Assembly (NCBI RefSeq): GCF_900086985.1
Contig: NZ_LT593974.1
Coordinates: 3,968,001 to 4,032,000, forward strand
DNA from: Halomonas sp. HL-93
Lineage (GTDB): Bacteria; Pseudomonadota; Gammaproteobacteria; Pseudomonadales; Halomonadaceae
Direction of reading: 5' to 3'
Length of the DNA: 64,000 nt
The notes below the pieces were generated by a model, which did not search any database, had not been told where the DNA came from, and saw nothing but the letters and a program-made list of their open reading frames with translations. The translations under genes were made by a program, and so were the position numbers. Shown here in pieces: positions 40,502 through 49,969 of this stretch (the first letter of the stretch is position 1; each line of letters begins with the position of its first letter).

Positions 40502-41968
40502 ATGAAACCACCCGATTACCACATCGCTGGGCGCTATAGCCGCCGAGCGATGTGCCTGTTGTTTGCATTTTGCTGTCTCGCTGTTCCTTCTTTGTCTTAT
40601 GCCGCTGCCGGATCTCTCGATCTGACCCGCTCCGTCGCAGGTATCCTTTGCGTGGCTATTTTCGTGCTCGCTTATGCATTAGTGATGGCCGAAGAGCTGT
40701 TGCACATGCGCAAGTCAAAGCCGGTATTGGTCGCCGCTGGTTTGATTTGGGCATTGGTGGCTTGGGTTTACGTTCAGGCGGGGCTGCCCGAGGAAGCGGA
40801 AACGGCGTTTCGCGAAACGCTGCTGGAGTACACCGAACTATTACTGTTTTTGCTGGTGGCGATGACCTATATCAACGCCATGGAAGAACGGCGGGTGTTT
40901 GATTCGTTGCGTGCCTGGCTGGTACGCAAGGGGTTTAGCTACCGTAGCCTGTTCTGGATTACCGGTGTTTTAGCGTTTGGTATTTCGTCGATTGCCAACA
41001 ACATGACCACGGCGATGCTGATGTGCGCCGTGGTACTGAAAGTGGCCGAAGGCGATGACCGCTTTATCAGCCTTTGCTGTATTAACGTGGTGGTGGCCGC
41101 CAATGCCGGTGGCGCTTTCAGCCCCTTCGGCGATATCACAACGCTGATGGTTTGGCAGGCTGGCCAAGTGGCGTTTGGCGAATTTTTCAAGCTGTTTGTG
41201 CCGGCGGTTGTGAATTTCATGGTGCCCGCGGTGATCATGAGTTGTTTTATCCGCAATCGAAAACCGGAATCACTTTCGGAAAGCGTGTGGCTCAAGCGCG
41301 GTGCGCGGCGTATCGTCGTGCTGTTCTTAATCACCGTCGCGATATCCGTTCTCTGTCACTCTGTGCTGCATTTACCCCCCGCCATGGGCATGATGTTTGG
41401 CCTTGGTCTGCTGCAGTTCTTTGGCTATTACCTGCGCCGCAGCTTGCCGCGCTCCCTTGAACGCAAGCGTGAACGCTATTCACGCCGCGGCGATTGGAAA
41501 AAACTCGAACAGCTGGGCGGTGTGGTCCCCTTCGATATCTTTAGTCGGATTGCCCGTTCCGAGTGGGACACACTGCTATTTTTCTACGGTGTGGTGATGT
41601 GTGTGGGTGGTTTAGGTTTCATCGGCTATCTTGGTCTGCTCTCGGAAACGCTTTACGGCAGTTGGAACCCAGTGTGGGCCAACGTGGTGCTGGGGCTGAT
41701 TTCAGCGGTGGTGGATAACATCCCGGTAATGTTTGCGGTGCTCTCGATGGAGCCTGATATGTCTACAGGTAATTGGCTACTAATTACGCTAACGGCGGGC
41801 GTTGGGGGCAGTTTACTATCGATGGGCTCTGCCGCGGGTGTTGCGCTCATGGGGCAGGCCCGGGGCATCTATACCTTTGCCCGACATCTGCGTTGGGCAC
41901 CGGCCATTATGCTGGGCTATATCGCCAGTATTTTGACCCATGTTTGGTTAAATGCAGGGCTTTTTTAG
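40502..41968 (+). CDS. nhaD: Na+/H+ antiporter NhaD
   Basis: NhaD exchanges Na+ or Li+ for protons and is typical of marine and halophilic bacteria. The product, about 488 residues, begins with a signal-like helix (LLFAFCCLAVPSLSYAAAG) and has about a dozen membrane helices of the ion-transporter superfamily. Family features include ISSIANNMTTAMLM, NAGGAFSPFGDITTLMVWQAG, and SAVVDNIPVMFAVL, whose Asp/Asn residues probably bind the ion. The ATG at 40502 is my choice; an upstream extension to 40409 lacks a ribosome site. It stands next to a CBS-domain gene. Confidence 0.92.
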   Translation: MKPPDYHIAGRYSRRAMCLLFAFCCLAVPSLSYAAAGSLDLTRSVAGILCVAIFVLAYALVMAEELLHMRKSKPVLVAAGLIWALVAWVYVQAGLPEEAETAFRETLLEYTELLLFLLVAMTYINAMEERRVFDSLRAWLVRKGFSYRSLFWITGVLAFGISSIANNMTTAMLMCAVVLKVAEGDDRFISLCCINVVVAANAGGAFSPFGDITTLMVWQAGQVAFGEFFKLFVPAVVNFMVPAVIMSCFIRNRKPESLSESVWLKRGARRIVVLFLITVAISVLCHSVLHLPPAMGMMFGLGLLQFFGYYLRRSLPRSLERKRERYSRRGDWKKLEQLGGVVPFDIFSRIARSEWDTLLFFYGVVMCVGGLGFIGYLGLLSETLYGSWNPVWANVVLGLISAVVDNIPVMFAVLSMEPDMSTGNWLLITLTAGVGGSLLSMGSAAGVALMGQARGIYTFARHLRWAPAIMLGYIASILTHVWLNAGLF

Positions 41969-41982
41969 CCTCAGAAACGCAA

Positions 41983-42010
41983 CCGCCCGCTCGTATCGAC
42001 GAGCGGGCGG
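41983..42010. terminator. Strong hairpin between convergent nhaD and the CBS-domain gene
   Basis: A perfect 11-bp GC-rich stem (CCGCCCGCTCG with CGAGCGGGCGG, loop TATCGA) lies between the two stops. It has no T run on either side, so it may act as a weak bidirectional terminator or as an mRNA end protector. Confidence 0.5.
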
Positions 42011-42029
42011 GATAAAATGAGACGATTAA

Positions 42030-42629
42030 TCAAATATCGTGCCCGGTCACGACCTTACAAATATCAGCAAAGCTTTGCGCCATCGGTATGCTAGTGATTG
42101 CCTTACCAATGGCCGCTTGAATATCGGTTGCTGAAATAATGCCGCGAATGCTGGGCTCGTGGCGATCATTATGCTCGATAATCAGCAAGTGTTGATCCGT
42201 AAAGCTTTCCATCGACAGCACTAAATCCTCAATGCTAAGCGATGACAGCTGGTTAAATGGCATAGCGCTTAACTTATGCCAGGGTGTCATGACCATTTCG
42301 ACCGTCACGTCTTCTCGGCTTAATTGGCGTTGCTGCATGGCAATGTTGATGCGTCTTTTGCCAATTAATTCTTTAGCCGTGATCACGCCAATGCAGTGGT
42401 CATGGCTATCCATAACAAACAGCAACCGCACCCCCGCGTAGCGCATTTTTTGATGAGCCTGATCAACCGGCGTATCTACCTCAATCCACTGGGGAAGTAC
42501 TTGGCTAAAATCGGTCAGAACACTCGTGGCAGGGCTACTCGGCGATAATGGCTGCTTTTTCGGTACGACCAGCGACGGGGTCGACCCTAATTGAATTAAG
42601 GGTTTGGGTGAAAATGTCATTTGGTTCAT
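42030..42629 (-). CDS. CBS-domain protein of unknown role
   Basis: The 199 residues contain two CBS modules (about residues 60-115 and 130-190; SREDVTVEMVMTP opens the second), which bind adenosyl nucleotides in other proteins. There is no fused catalytic or transport domain. The N-terminal 50 residues are Pro/Ser-rich and probably disordered. I start at the ATG at 42629, since an extension upstream would use TTG. It converges on nhaD; a regulatory link to salt or energy state is only a suggestion. Confidence 0.82.
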   Translation of the reverse strand: MNQMTFSPKPLIQLGSTPSLVVPKKQPLSPSSPATSVLTDFSQVLPQWIEVDTPVDQAHQKMRYAGVRLLFVMDSHDHCIGVITAKELIGKRRINIAMQQRQLSREDVTVEMVMTPWHKLSAMPFNQLSSLSIEDLVLSMESFTDQHLLIIEHNDRHEPSIRGIISATDIQAAIGKAITSIPMAQSFADICKVVTGHDI

Positions 42630-42724
42630 CAGAATGCCTGCGTTAAGTGAGGTAATAAATAACAAAATACGTTCTTTGGTTACTTCACATTTGCACGGAA
42701 TTCTTATGGCAACCTTAAGAGCTG

Positions 42725-44116
42725 CTAAGAGAAGGATTGAGAAGGGAAGCGTTGAAGCGTAATACGAACACGTAAGCCGCCCTGGGGAGCGTTTGTCATG
42801 GTGAATTCGCCGTTATGGCGCTTAACGACGCGGTCAACAATGGATAACCCTAAACCTGCTCCAGCGCCGGGCCCGGCACGTTGGAAACGCTCTCTCACCC
42901 GTGAGTAAGCCTGTTCCGGGATACCCGGGCCCTGATCATCCACACAGAGTGTGACGTGGTGAGTGGTTGCGCTTAAAGCGATATCGATAACGCCATTATT
43001 GGGTGTGTGCTGAAAAGCATTACCCACAATATTTTGCAACACGGTTTCAACGGCACCGGGCTCTGTTTGCATATGCCAGTCCAGCGATTCGTCGGCATGC
43101 AAGGTCACCTGCTGTTGGCGCTCTGCGGCCAGGGGCGAGAGTTCGGCGAGGGTTTCACGCGCCTCGGTGAGCAAGTTGGATGGGCGGTAGTGGCGTTGTA
43201 GCTCGGTTTCAGGCGCTAAACGGGCCAGTGCAAGCAACTGGCTGACCACACGGGTGGCGCGGGTAACGCCATCGCGGAGGTGATTAAGCGCCTCTTCACG
43301 ATCTTCACGGCTATCGGTGCTTAACGCATTTTGCGCATGCAGATCCAACACGGCGAGCGGGGTGCGTAATTCGTGGGCGGCATCGGCAATAAAACGTTCT
43401 TCGCGTATGCGTATCTGACGGATACGCTCCAGCAATTGATTTAATGCGCCGGCAATCGGCGTTAACTCTTGGGGGAGTGATGTGAGTGACACGGGCTGAA
43501 GGTTATGCGGCCCGCGAGCGCGTGTCTGCTCGGCCATTCGCGACAACGGCGCGAGCCCCCAGCCGATGCACCACCACAACAGTAAGGCCACCATGGGTAA
43601 CCCTATAAGCTCGGGTAATAAGGTACGTAGGGCGACCGAACGAATCAGTTCCCCACGGGTATTTTCGCGCTCACCAACGATAATCCGCTGATCCGTATTT
43701 GCGTTATTCAGGCCATAAATCCGCCATGCCTGCTGATCAATAGTGAGGTCAGAATAGCCAGTGGTTTGCTGGCTGGGTTTTATATCAGGGGCATCAGAAG
43801 AGCTTAGCAATAGCTGATCTTCTTCCCATAGTTTAAAGGCAAGCTGGCTTGAGTAGCGGTGTCCGTTGAAAGAATCGGCTGGTTCAGAACGCTTTAACGC
43901 ATTTTCAAGATTGCTCAGCACCTCGCTACGCTGGTCACTCAGTTCAGGTGATTGAATCATTCCTTCGAGAAAGCGCGCATGTTGCGCAAGCCGGGCATCG
44001 GAAAGCTCGCTTATTTGATGCGCGGCATAATGATAGCTAATCATGCCAATCACCAGTGTGCTGAGGCCGAAGACCAGCAGCACCAATGTGAGGGTGCGGT
44101 ATCGAATCGAGCTCAT
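42725..44116 (-). CDS. Two-component sensor histidine kinase (QseC/PmrB-like)
   Basis: This is an inner-membrane sensor of 463 residues: a first membrane helix (about 8-30), a periplasmic domain of some 140 residues, a second membrane helix (about 170-190), a HAMP linker, the H box FIADAAHELRTPLAVLDLHAQ with the phospho-acceptor His, and an ATPase domain with N box GNAFQHTPN, GPGIPEQA and GAGLGLSIV. Its start overlaps the end of the regulator gene by four bases, so the pair is co-translated. The stimulus is unknown. Confidence 0.93.
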   Translation of the reverse strand: MSSIRYRTLTLVLLVFGLSTLVIGMISYHYAAHQISELSDARLAQHARFLEGMIQSPELSDQRSEVLSNLENALKRSEPADSFNGHRYSSQLAFKLWEEDQLLLSSSDAPDIKPSQQTTGYSDLTIDQQAWRIYGLNNANTDQRIIVGERENTRGELIRSVALRTLLPELIGLPMVALLLWWCIGWGLAPLSRMAEQTRARGPHNLQPVSLTSLPQELTPIAGALNQLLERIRQIRIREERFIADAAHELRTPLAVLDLHAQNALSTDSREDREEALNHLRDGVTRATRVVSQLLALARLAPETELQRHYRPSNLLTEARETLAELSPLAAERQQQVTLHADESLDWHMQTEPGAVETVLQNIVGNAFQHTPNNGVIDIALSATTHHVTLCVDDQGPGIPEQAYSRVRERFQRAGPGAGAGLGLSIVDRVVKRHNGEFTMTNAPQGGLRVRITLQRFPSQSFS

Positions 44117-44778
44117 CCGGATTTATCCATCACGTAACCAATGCCACGCACTGTGCGTATGACATGGGGGGAAAACTTGCGCCTCAAGTGATGAATATGG
44201 ACTTCAATGGCATTACTTTCGACATCTTCATCCCATCCATACACCAACTGGGCTAGGGTATCACGAGTGAAAACACGCCCAGGATGGCTCATAAATTCCT
44301 GTAATAATGTCAGTTCGCGGCGCGAAAGCGCGACCTCTTGGCCTTGATAACTCACCTTGAGGGTGATTGGATTAAGCAGTACCCCTTGGCACTCCAACAG
44401 CGTGCTGGTTTGACCTTGGCTGCGCCGAAGTAGCGCTCGAAGGCGGGCGGTGAGTTCGGTGACATCAAATGGTTTGATTAAATAATCGTCGGCACCTGCA
44501 TCCAAACCAGCTATGCGCTCATTAATCGCATCCCGGGCGGTCAGCACAAGGATCGGTATTTGGCTACCTTGAAGGCGAACGGCTTTGAGTACGGCGATGC
44601 CATCCAGGCGGGGTAGCCCCAGATCGAGTATTACGGCATCGAAGGGAACACCTTCCAGCAGTGTTGAACGGGCACTCACTCCATCGCTGAGATGGTCAAC
44701 CGTGTACCCTTCAGGCTTAAGCGCCAAGCGTATTCCGGACGCCAAACTTGCATCGTCCTCTACCAGTAGAATGCGCAT
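44113..44778 (-). CDS. OmpR-family response regulator (QseB/PmrA-like)
   Basis: The 221-residue regulator has an N-terminal receiver domain (MRILLVEDDASLASGIRLAL, phospho-Asp in FDAVILDLGLPRLDG, TARDA, KPFD) and a C-terminal winged helix (about residues 125-218, LSRRELTLLQEFMSHPGRVFTRDTLAQ, NAIEVHIHHLRRKF). It is transcribed ahead of its kinase from the 130-base gap shared with the divergent GNAT gene. By length and arrangement it belongs to the QseB/PmrA/TctD group. Confidence 0.95.
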   Translation of the reverse strand: MRILLVEDDASLASGIRLALKPEGYTVDHLSDGVSARSTLLEGVPFDAVILDLGLPRLDGIAVLKAVRLQGSQIPILVLTARDAINERIAGLDAGADDYLIKPFDVTELTARLRALLRRSQGQTSTLLECQGVLLNPITLKVSYQGQEVALSRRELTLLQEFMSHPGRVFTRDTLAQLVYGWDEDVESNAIEVHIHHLRRKFSPHVIRTVRGIGYVMDKSG

Positions 44779-44909
44779 GATGAGAGATTACGTCCCTGGG
44801 TGAGCTCACCTATTTAGATGAAAGGAAGGGGTGGATTGCCTGCACTTTATAAACAGGCGGAGCATTAATAGCACAATGAATACCATGGATCACAACAGCA
44901 GCGGCGTCT

Positions 44910-45815
44910 ATGACCGATACTTTTAAGATTACCCTATGCCCACCGAACCTACGTCGCGAGGCGCTTTTGCATCTGGCGAAGGCGCAATCGCCGGATGGTC
45001 AAAAAGCACTGACTAAGGCGCTAAAGCCCATGTTGGGTGGTCCGGAAACGGCATGGCAGAGCTTATGGGTGAGTCAGGTTGATGGGCATATCAACGGGGT
45101 TATTTGGGTGCAGCGGCTACCGTTGAATATGGCGCAACTGTGGCTGCCCAACGTCGAAGGTGATCACATAAATGCGTTGATCGAGACGGCCCGGCAATGG
45201 GTGGTAGCGCAGCGTTTAACGCTGTGTCACATCGAGCTATCGCCGGACGCTACTCATCAGCGAGCACAATTGCTCGGCCATGGGATGCAACCGCTTGTAT
45301 CGCTACGCTGTTTAAAAGCCACAGTGAATCAGCGTTTTCCTACCACAGCTTCCGACACAAGGCTGCGCTGGGTACCATGGGACCAGCTTAGCCCCGCGCA
45401 GCAGCATGCGTTATTAACAGCGGTGGGGCACGGCTCCTTGGATTGCCGTTTATTGCGCGACATATTATCGGTCGATGATCTATCAGCTGGATTCTATCAG
45501 CAAGATACATCCGCGCCCGCGCATTGGTATGCGCTTTACGTGGCAGAATCGCCGTCGCCCATTGGCGCTTTACTATTGGCGCCGCGCCGCGAGATTAACC
45601 GCTGGGAACTGATGTTGATGGGATTGGTACCTAAATGGCGAGGCCACGGCCTGGGTGGGCATATTCTCAATCATGCCTTGGCGCTCGCTCAGCAGGCCGG
45701 AGCCTCTGAGCTATTGCTTTCGGTGGACCATGAAAATCACCCGGCGGTAAACCTCTACACGCGCACTGGTTTCAGCGAATATGCACAGCAGCACGTGTTG
45801 GCGTGGCGCGGCTAA
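44910..45815 (+). CDS. GNAT-family N-acetyltransferase of unknown substrate
   Basis: The 301 residues have a recognisable GNAT domain in the C-terminal half, with the acetyl-CoA loop VPKWRGHGLGGHILNHAL (RGHGLG) and the closing ENHPAVNLYTRTGFSEY. The first 150 residues look like a second, degenerate GNAT fold. The substrate is unknown. The gene is divergent from the response regulator but has no clear link to it. Confidence 0.82.
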   Translation: MTDTFKITLCPPNLRREALLHLAKAQSPDGQKALTKALKPMLGGPETAWQSLWVSQVDGHINGVIWVQRLPLNMAQLWLPNVEGDHINALIETARQWVVAQRLTLCHIELSPDATHQRAQLLGHGMQPLVSLRCLKATVNQRFPTTASDTRLRWVPWDQLSPAQQHALLTAVGHGSLDCRLLRDILSVDDLSAGFYQQDTSAPAHWYALYVAESPSPIGALLLAPRREINRWELMLMGLVPKWRGHGLGGHILNHALALAQQAGASELLLSVDHENHPAVNLYTRTGFSEYAQQHVLAWRG

Positions 45816-45872
45816 ACCTGCGTACGACTAGTCTGCGTCGTTACCGCGTTGACCCGGTTGATGTAGTTGGTT

Positions 45873-45900
45873 TTGTGGCGCTTTCAATTGCCACTATACT
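45873..45900 (+). promoter_or_regulatory. Possible promoter of the cytochrome c gene
   Basis: TTGTGG (45873-45878) and TATACT (45895-45900) are separated by 16 bases, about 85 bases before the cytochrome start. The -10 is good and the -35 mediocre. Confidence 0.4.
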
Positions 45901-45984
45901 GCTAACATTAGCTTCTTGGCGTGTCGGCAGCACACGGGCATTCAGCCGCCCAAACGCCAACAATAATAAATAGAGGTGGTGAGA

Positions 45985-46428
45985 GTGAATGTAAAGTGGA
46001 CATTAGGGAGTCTTGCAGCGCTAGGGGTCGTCATAATGAGCGGTTCAGGCGCATTGGCCGATACCTCGCGTGAGACGATTACAGAACGATTAGCGCCGAT
46101 AGGAAGCGTTTGCTTACAGGGCCAATCCTGCGGTACCCAAGCGGCGGAAGAAGAAGCCGAAAGCAATGCGCAAAGCGGTGACGGTGATCTGGATGGCCAA
46201 GCGCTCTATAGCAGCACCGGCTGTGCAGCATGTCACGACAGTGGCACGGCTGGCGCCCCCGCGTTAGGCGATACCGAAGCCTGGTCCGCCCGGTTGGAAC
46301 AGGGAACCGAAGACCTCTATCAAAGCGTGTTTGATGGTAAAGGTGCCATGCCAGCGCGCGGCGGTAGCAGCGCCTCCGATGAAGAGATTCAGGCGGTCGT
46401 TGACTACATGGTCGCAGAGGCGGAGTGA
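45985..46428 (+). CDS. Cytochrome c5-type monoheme protein
   Basis: This is a periplasmic electron carrier. The signal peptide ends near GALADTS (about residue 27). The mature part has a Cys pair (SVCLQGQSC) typical of c5 cytochromes of pseudomonads, an acidic linker, the heme-binding CAACH (STGCAACHDSG), and the Met ligand in GKGAMPARGG. I use the GTG at 45985, eight bases after AGAGG; earlier in-frame GTG codons overlap that site. Confidence 0.9.
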   Translation: MNVKWTLGSLAALGVVIMSGSGALADTSRETITERLAPIGSVCLQGQSCGTQAAEEEAESNAQSGDGDLDGQALYSSTGCAACHDSGTAGAPALGDTEAWSARLEQGTEDLYQSVFDGKGAMPARGGSSASDEEIQAVVDYMVAEAE

Positions 46429-46458
46429 CCGGGTGGTTATCTTTGATGCTTAACAAAG

Positions 46459-46496
46459 TTACCCACAGGCGCTTAGCGAAAACCGCCTGTGGATAA
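46459..46496. repeat. Inverted pair of DnaA-box-like sequences between cytochrome c and rep
   Basis: TTACCCACA (46459-46467) and TGTGGATAA (46488-46496, a perfect DnaA box on the minus strand) face each other. Their extensions CCACAGGCG and CGCCTGTGG form a perfect 9-bp stem with a 12-base loop. It could serve DnaA binding or act as a T-less hairpin between convergent genes. Confidence 0.5.
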
Positions 46497-46595
46497 CGTA
46501 AGGCATAACATTACCCGCGCTTTTGGCTTATTAAAGCGCCTTAAGCTGATAAAGCGCCCTCCGCCCGACAGAGAACCATCAGCTCGGTAGAGAAA

Positions 46596-48653
46596 TCAGC
46601 CTAGTAAAGAACGCAGCCCGGCAATGGCATCTTGCCCCCGCGCCTGTTTCTTCTCCGGGTCTTCTTTATCTGCTCGGCCTTCCCATTCCAGATCTTCAGC
46701 GGGTAACTCGTCTAAAAAGCGGCTGGGCTGGCAATCCATCAGTTCACCGTAGGCTTTGCGCTGGCGGGCAAGCGTCAGCGTTAGCGTGCGTCGCGCCCGG
46801 GTAATCCCCACGTAGGCCAGGCGACGTTCCTCCTCCACCGTGCCCATTTCAATGGCGTTGCGGTGGGGTAGCAGGTCTTCTTCCAAGCCCATTAAATACA
46901 CATGGGGAAACTCCAGCCCTTTTGACGCGTGCATGGTGAGTAGTTGCACGCGATCAGAGTCATCCTCTTCGGCCTGCTGCTCTAAAATATCGCGCAGCAC
47001 CAGGCGGGAGATTGCTGCTTCCACACCATCGGTTTCGGTAGCTTCAGACGCTGTATCGTCTTCCGGGTCGCGGTTGAGCGACTTTTCCAACTGGTCGATC
47101 AATATCCACACGTTGGCCATGCGTCGCTCGGCGACGGTGGGCGCGCTGGCGTTCTGATACAGCCATGCCTCGTAGTCCATATCCCGCAGCATATCGCGAA
47201 TGGCGGCAATCGCATCGCCCTGGTCCATGCGCTTGCGTACGCCGTCGATAAAGTGGGTGAAGCGCGATAGCCGCTCGACCGCTCGGGTGGGCAGGGTCTG
47301 TTCCAACCCGAGCTCATGGCAGGCGGCAAACAGCGAAATCGAACGCTCCGTGGCATAGTTGGCCAGCTTTTCCAATGTGCCGGGGCCGATTTCGCGGCGT
47401 GGTACGTTCACAATGCGTAAAAAGGCGTTGTCGTCGGCGGGATTAATCAGCAGCCTTAGGTAGGCCATGGCGTCCTTGATCTCGTTACGCGAGAAAAACG
47501 ACGTGCCGCCGGAAAGCTTATAGGGAATTTGGTAGTGCTGTAGCTTGAGTTCCAACAGCCGCGCCTGAAAATTACCGCGGTAAAGCACGGCAAAGTCACG
47601 CCACGAGGCGTTCTCTTTAATACGACGAGTAAATATCTCGCTGGCCACTCGCTCTGCTTCAGCTTCCTCGTGGCGATTGACGACCACTCGAATGGACGCA
47701 CCGTCGCCCATGTCCGACCATAGGGTTTTTTCATACACGTGGGGATTATTGGCAATCAGCGTATTGGCAGCGCGCAAAATCGTGCCGGTAGAGCGGTAGT
47801 TCTGCTCGAGCTTGACCACTTTTAAACGCGGGAAGTCCTCGCCCAGGGTAATCAGATTTTCCGGCCGTGCACCGCGCCAGGCGTAGATCGACTGGTCGTC
47901 GTCGCCGACCACGGTAAAGGTGGCTCGCTCGGCCATGAGGAGCTTCACCAGCAGATACTGGGATACGTTGGTGTCCTGGTACTCATCCACCAGCATATAG
48001 TGGATTTTGCGCCGCCAGCGGGCCAGTGCTTCGGGGTCACGCTGCAGCAGCACCACCGGCAGCAGAATCAGGTCGTCAAAATCCACCGCATTGTAGGCTT
48101 TCAGATGGCGTACATAGGCCTCGTACACCCGGGCGGCAAAGTGCTCATCGTCATCTGCGGCAAACGAGAGTGCGTCGCTGGGCAGCAAGAGATCGTTCTT
48201 CCACTGGGAGATTTTGCTTTGCACCGCGTTGATCTGTTCGGCGTCTACCTGGGCGTCTTTATTCATCAGGTCGCGCAGTAGTGCCTTCGCGTCTTCCGGG
48301 TCGAAGAGTGAAAACCCGGGTTTGTAGCCCAGGGTTTTTAGCTCGCCGCGAATAATATTCAGCCCCAGGGTGTGAAAGGTGGAGACCGTTAGCCCGTGGC
48401 CTTCTTTGCCCTTGAGCATTTGACCCACGCGCTCTTTCATCTCGCGGGCGGCCTTGTTAGTAAACGTCACCGCGGCAATCTTGCGTGCGCTCATCCCGCA
48501 CTCTTGCACCAGGTAAGCGATTTTGGTGGTGATCACGCTGGTTTTACCCGACCCTGCGCCCGCCAAGACCAAACAGGGGCCATCAATATAGCGCACCGCT
48601 TCCTGCTGGCGGGGGTTTAGCCCTTTAATGCGTTGGGCGATGCTGGGGTTCAT
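46596..48653 (-). CDS. rep: ATP-dependent DNA helicase Rep
   Basis: Rep is a 3'-5' helicase that clears proteins ahead of the replication fork. The 685 residues are close to E. coli Rep (673), with Q motif LNPRQQEAV, Walker [40 protein letters not shown] (Rep rather than UvrD), Walker [20 protein letters not shown], and motif [20 protein letters not shown] and [11 protein letters not shown]. Start at 48653 or four codons earlier at 48665 cannot be decided; the only purine-rich site is at an awkward distance from both. Confidence 0.96.
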   Translation of the reverse strand: MNPSIAQRIKGLNPRQQEAVRYIDGPCLVLAGAGSGKTSVITTKIAYLVQECGMSARKIAAVTFTNKAAREMKERVGQMLKGKEGHGLTVSTFHTLGLNIIRGELKTLGYKPGFSLFDPEDAKALLRDLMNKDAQVDAEQINAVQSKISQWKNDLLLPSDALSFAADDDEHFAARVYEAYVRHLKAYNAVDFDDLILLPVVLLQRDPEALARWRRKIHYMLVDEYQDTNVSQYLLVKLLMAERATFTVVGDDDQSIYAWRGARPENLITLGEDFPRLKVVKLEQNYRSTGTILRAANTLIANNPHVYEKTLWSDMGDGASIRVVVNRHEEAEAERVASEIFTRRIKENASWRDFAVLYRGNFQARLLELKLQHYQIPYKLSGGTSFFSRNEIKDAMAYLRLLINPADDNAFLRIVNVPRREIGPGTLEKLANYATERSISLFAACHELGLEQTLPTRAVERLSRFTHFIDGVRKRMDQGDAIAAIRDMLRDMDYEAWLYQNASAPTVAERRMANVWILIDQLEKSLNRDPEDDTASEATETDGVEAAISRLVLRDILEQQAEEDDSDRVQLLTMHASKGLEFPHVYLMGLEEDLLPHRNAIEMGTVEEERRLAYVGITRARRTLTLTLARQRKAYGELMDCQPSRFLDELPAEDLEWEGRADKEDPEKKQARGQDAIAGLRSLLG

Positions 48654-48688
48654 GGCAAAATGCATCCTTTACGTGTGAAGGCAGTCCG

Positions 48689-49159
48689 ATGTTTGAAATT
48701 GCGTTATTCGAGCCACGAATGGCACCCAATACGGGCAACATTATGCGCCTGGTGGCCAACAACGGCTGCCGGTTACACCTGATCGAACCGCTGGGCTTTG
48801 ACCTCGAAGAGAAAAAGCTACGCCGCGCCGGGTTAGATTACCGCGATTTGGCCAACGTCACCCGCCATGCCGATTTTACGGCCTTTCAAAGCGCCATGCA
48901 GGGACGCACCATCTGGGCGATTACCACTCAAGGCACTCGCGCCCACAGCGACGCACCCTTTGCCCCAGGCGATGTACTGCTGTTTGGCTCGGAAACCGCC
49001 GGGCTTTCGCCGGAGGTGCACGCGGCGTTGCCTGCCGAACAAAAACTGCGCATTCCCATGCAGCCTAATAATCGCAGCCTCAACCTCTCTAACGCCGTGG
49101 CCATCGTCAGCTATGAAGCCTGGCGCCAGCAAGACTACGCTGGCGCGCTCTCCATTTAA
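48689..49159 (+). CDS. trmL: tRNA (cytidine34/uridine34-2'-O)-methyltransferase TrmL
   Basis: TrmL is a small SPOUT methyltransferase that modifies the wobble base of tRNA-Leu. The 156 residues match, with the N-terminal [22 protein letters not shown], the knot region [14 protein letters not shown], and the C-terminal [26 protein letters not shown]. It is divergent from rep and converges on pyrE with a 6-base gap. Confidence 0.96.
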   Translation: MFEIALFEPRMAPNTGNIMRLVANNGCRLHLIEPLGFDLEEKKLRRAGLDYRDLANVTRHADFTAFQSAMQGRTIWAITTQGTRAHSDAPFAPGDVLLFGSETAGLSPEVHAALPAEQKLRIPMQPNNRSLNLSNAVAIVSYEAWRQQDYAGALSI

Positions 49160-49165
49160 CGCGAT

Positions 49166-49831
49166 TCAGGTGGCGATACCGTAGCGGTCGCGGTAAGCCC
49201 GCACGGCGTCGGCGTAGGCCAACATCTCACCACCGGCATGCTGTTCAAGGTAAGTAAGCACTTGCTCTAGTGTGACGATACTGACCACCGGCATGGCGTA
49301 TTGTGACTGCACTTCCTGAATCGCGCTGTGTTCGCCCTGGCCGCGCTCCTGGCGGTCCAAGGCAATGATCACACCACCTGCACGGGCGCCGTTCTGTTCA
49401 ATCAGGCTCATCACTTCGCGTATGGCGGTGCCCGCGGTAATTACATCATCAATAATCAGAATATCACCGGCAAGCGGTGCTCCGACAATGGTGCCGCCTT
49501 CGCCGTGGCTTTTGGCCTCTTTACGGTTAAACGCGTAGGGCATGTCGCGGTCGTGGTGATCGGCCAATGCGGCGGCAGTCACCGCCGCCAGGGGAATGCC
49601 TTTGTAAGCTGGGCCAAACAGCACGTCGGCCTTCAGGTCGCTATCGACAATCGCCTGGGCATAGAAGCGCCCCAGCTTGGCCAACGCGCGGCCGGTCTGA
49701 AACAGGCCCGCATTAAAGAAGTAAGGACTTACACGTCCGGATTTAAGCGTGAATTCACCGAACTTGAGTACGCCCTGCTCAATGGCAAAAGCAATGAAAT
49801 CGCGCTGGTAGGGTTGTAGAGTGGTGGCCAC
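49166..49831 (-). CDS. pyrE: Orotate phosphoribosyltransferase PyrE
   Basis: PyrE joins orotate to PRPP to make OMP in pyrimidine synthesis. The 221 residues have [38 protein letters not shown] (catalytic loop) and the PRPP-binding motif [16 protein letters not shown]. It is divergent from the Crc-type gene across 138 bases, the arrangement also seen in Pseudomonas. Confidence 0.97.
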   Translation of the reverse strand: MATTLQPYQRDFIAFAIEQGVLKFGEFTLKSGRVSPYFFNAGLFQTGRALAKLGRFYAQAIVDSDLKADVLFGPAYKGIPLAAVTAAALADHHDRDMPYAFNRKEAKSHGEGGTIVGAPLAGDILIIDDVITAGTAIREVMSLIEQNGARAGGVIIALDRQERGQGEHSAIQEVQSQYAMPVVSIVTLEQVLTYLEQHAGGEMLAYADAVRAYRDRYGIAT

Positions 49832-49969
49832 GGCGGTCTTCCCTTGTCGATCAAAAGTTAGGGCAAAGGCAACAATAAATAGCAGGTAAATAGCAAGATT
49901 AGCTTTGTCTATTTACCCAAACGTCTAAACGTCGGGTATCATACAGCAGCGACGCAAAAGGGACGATTT

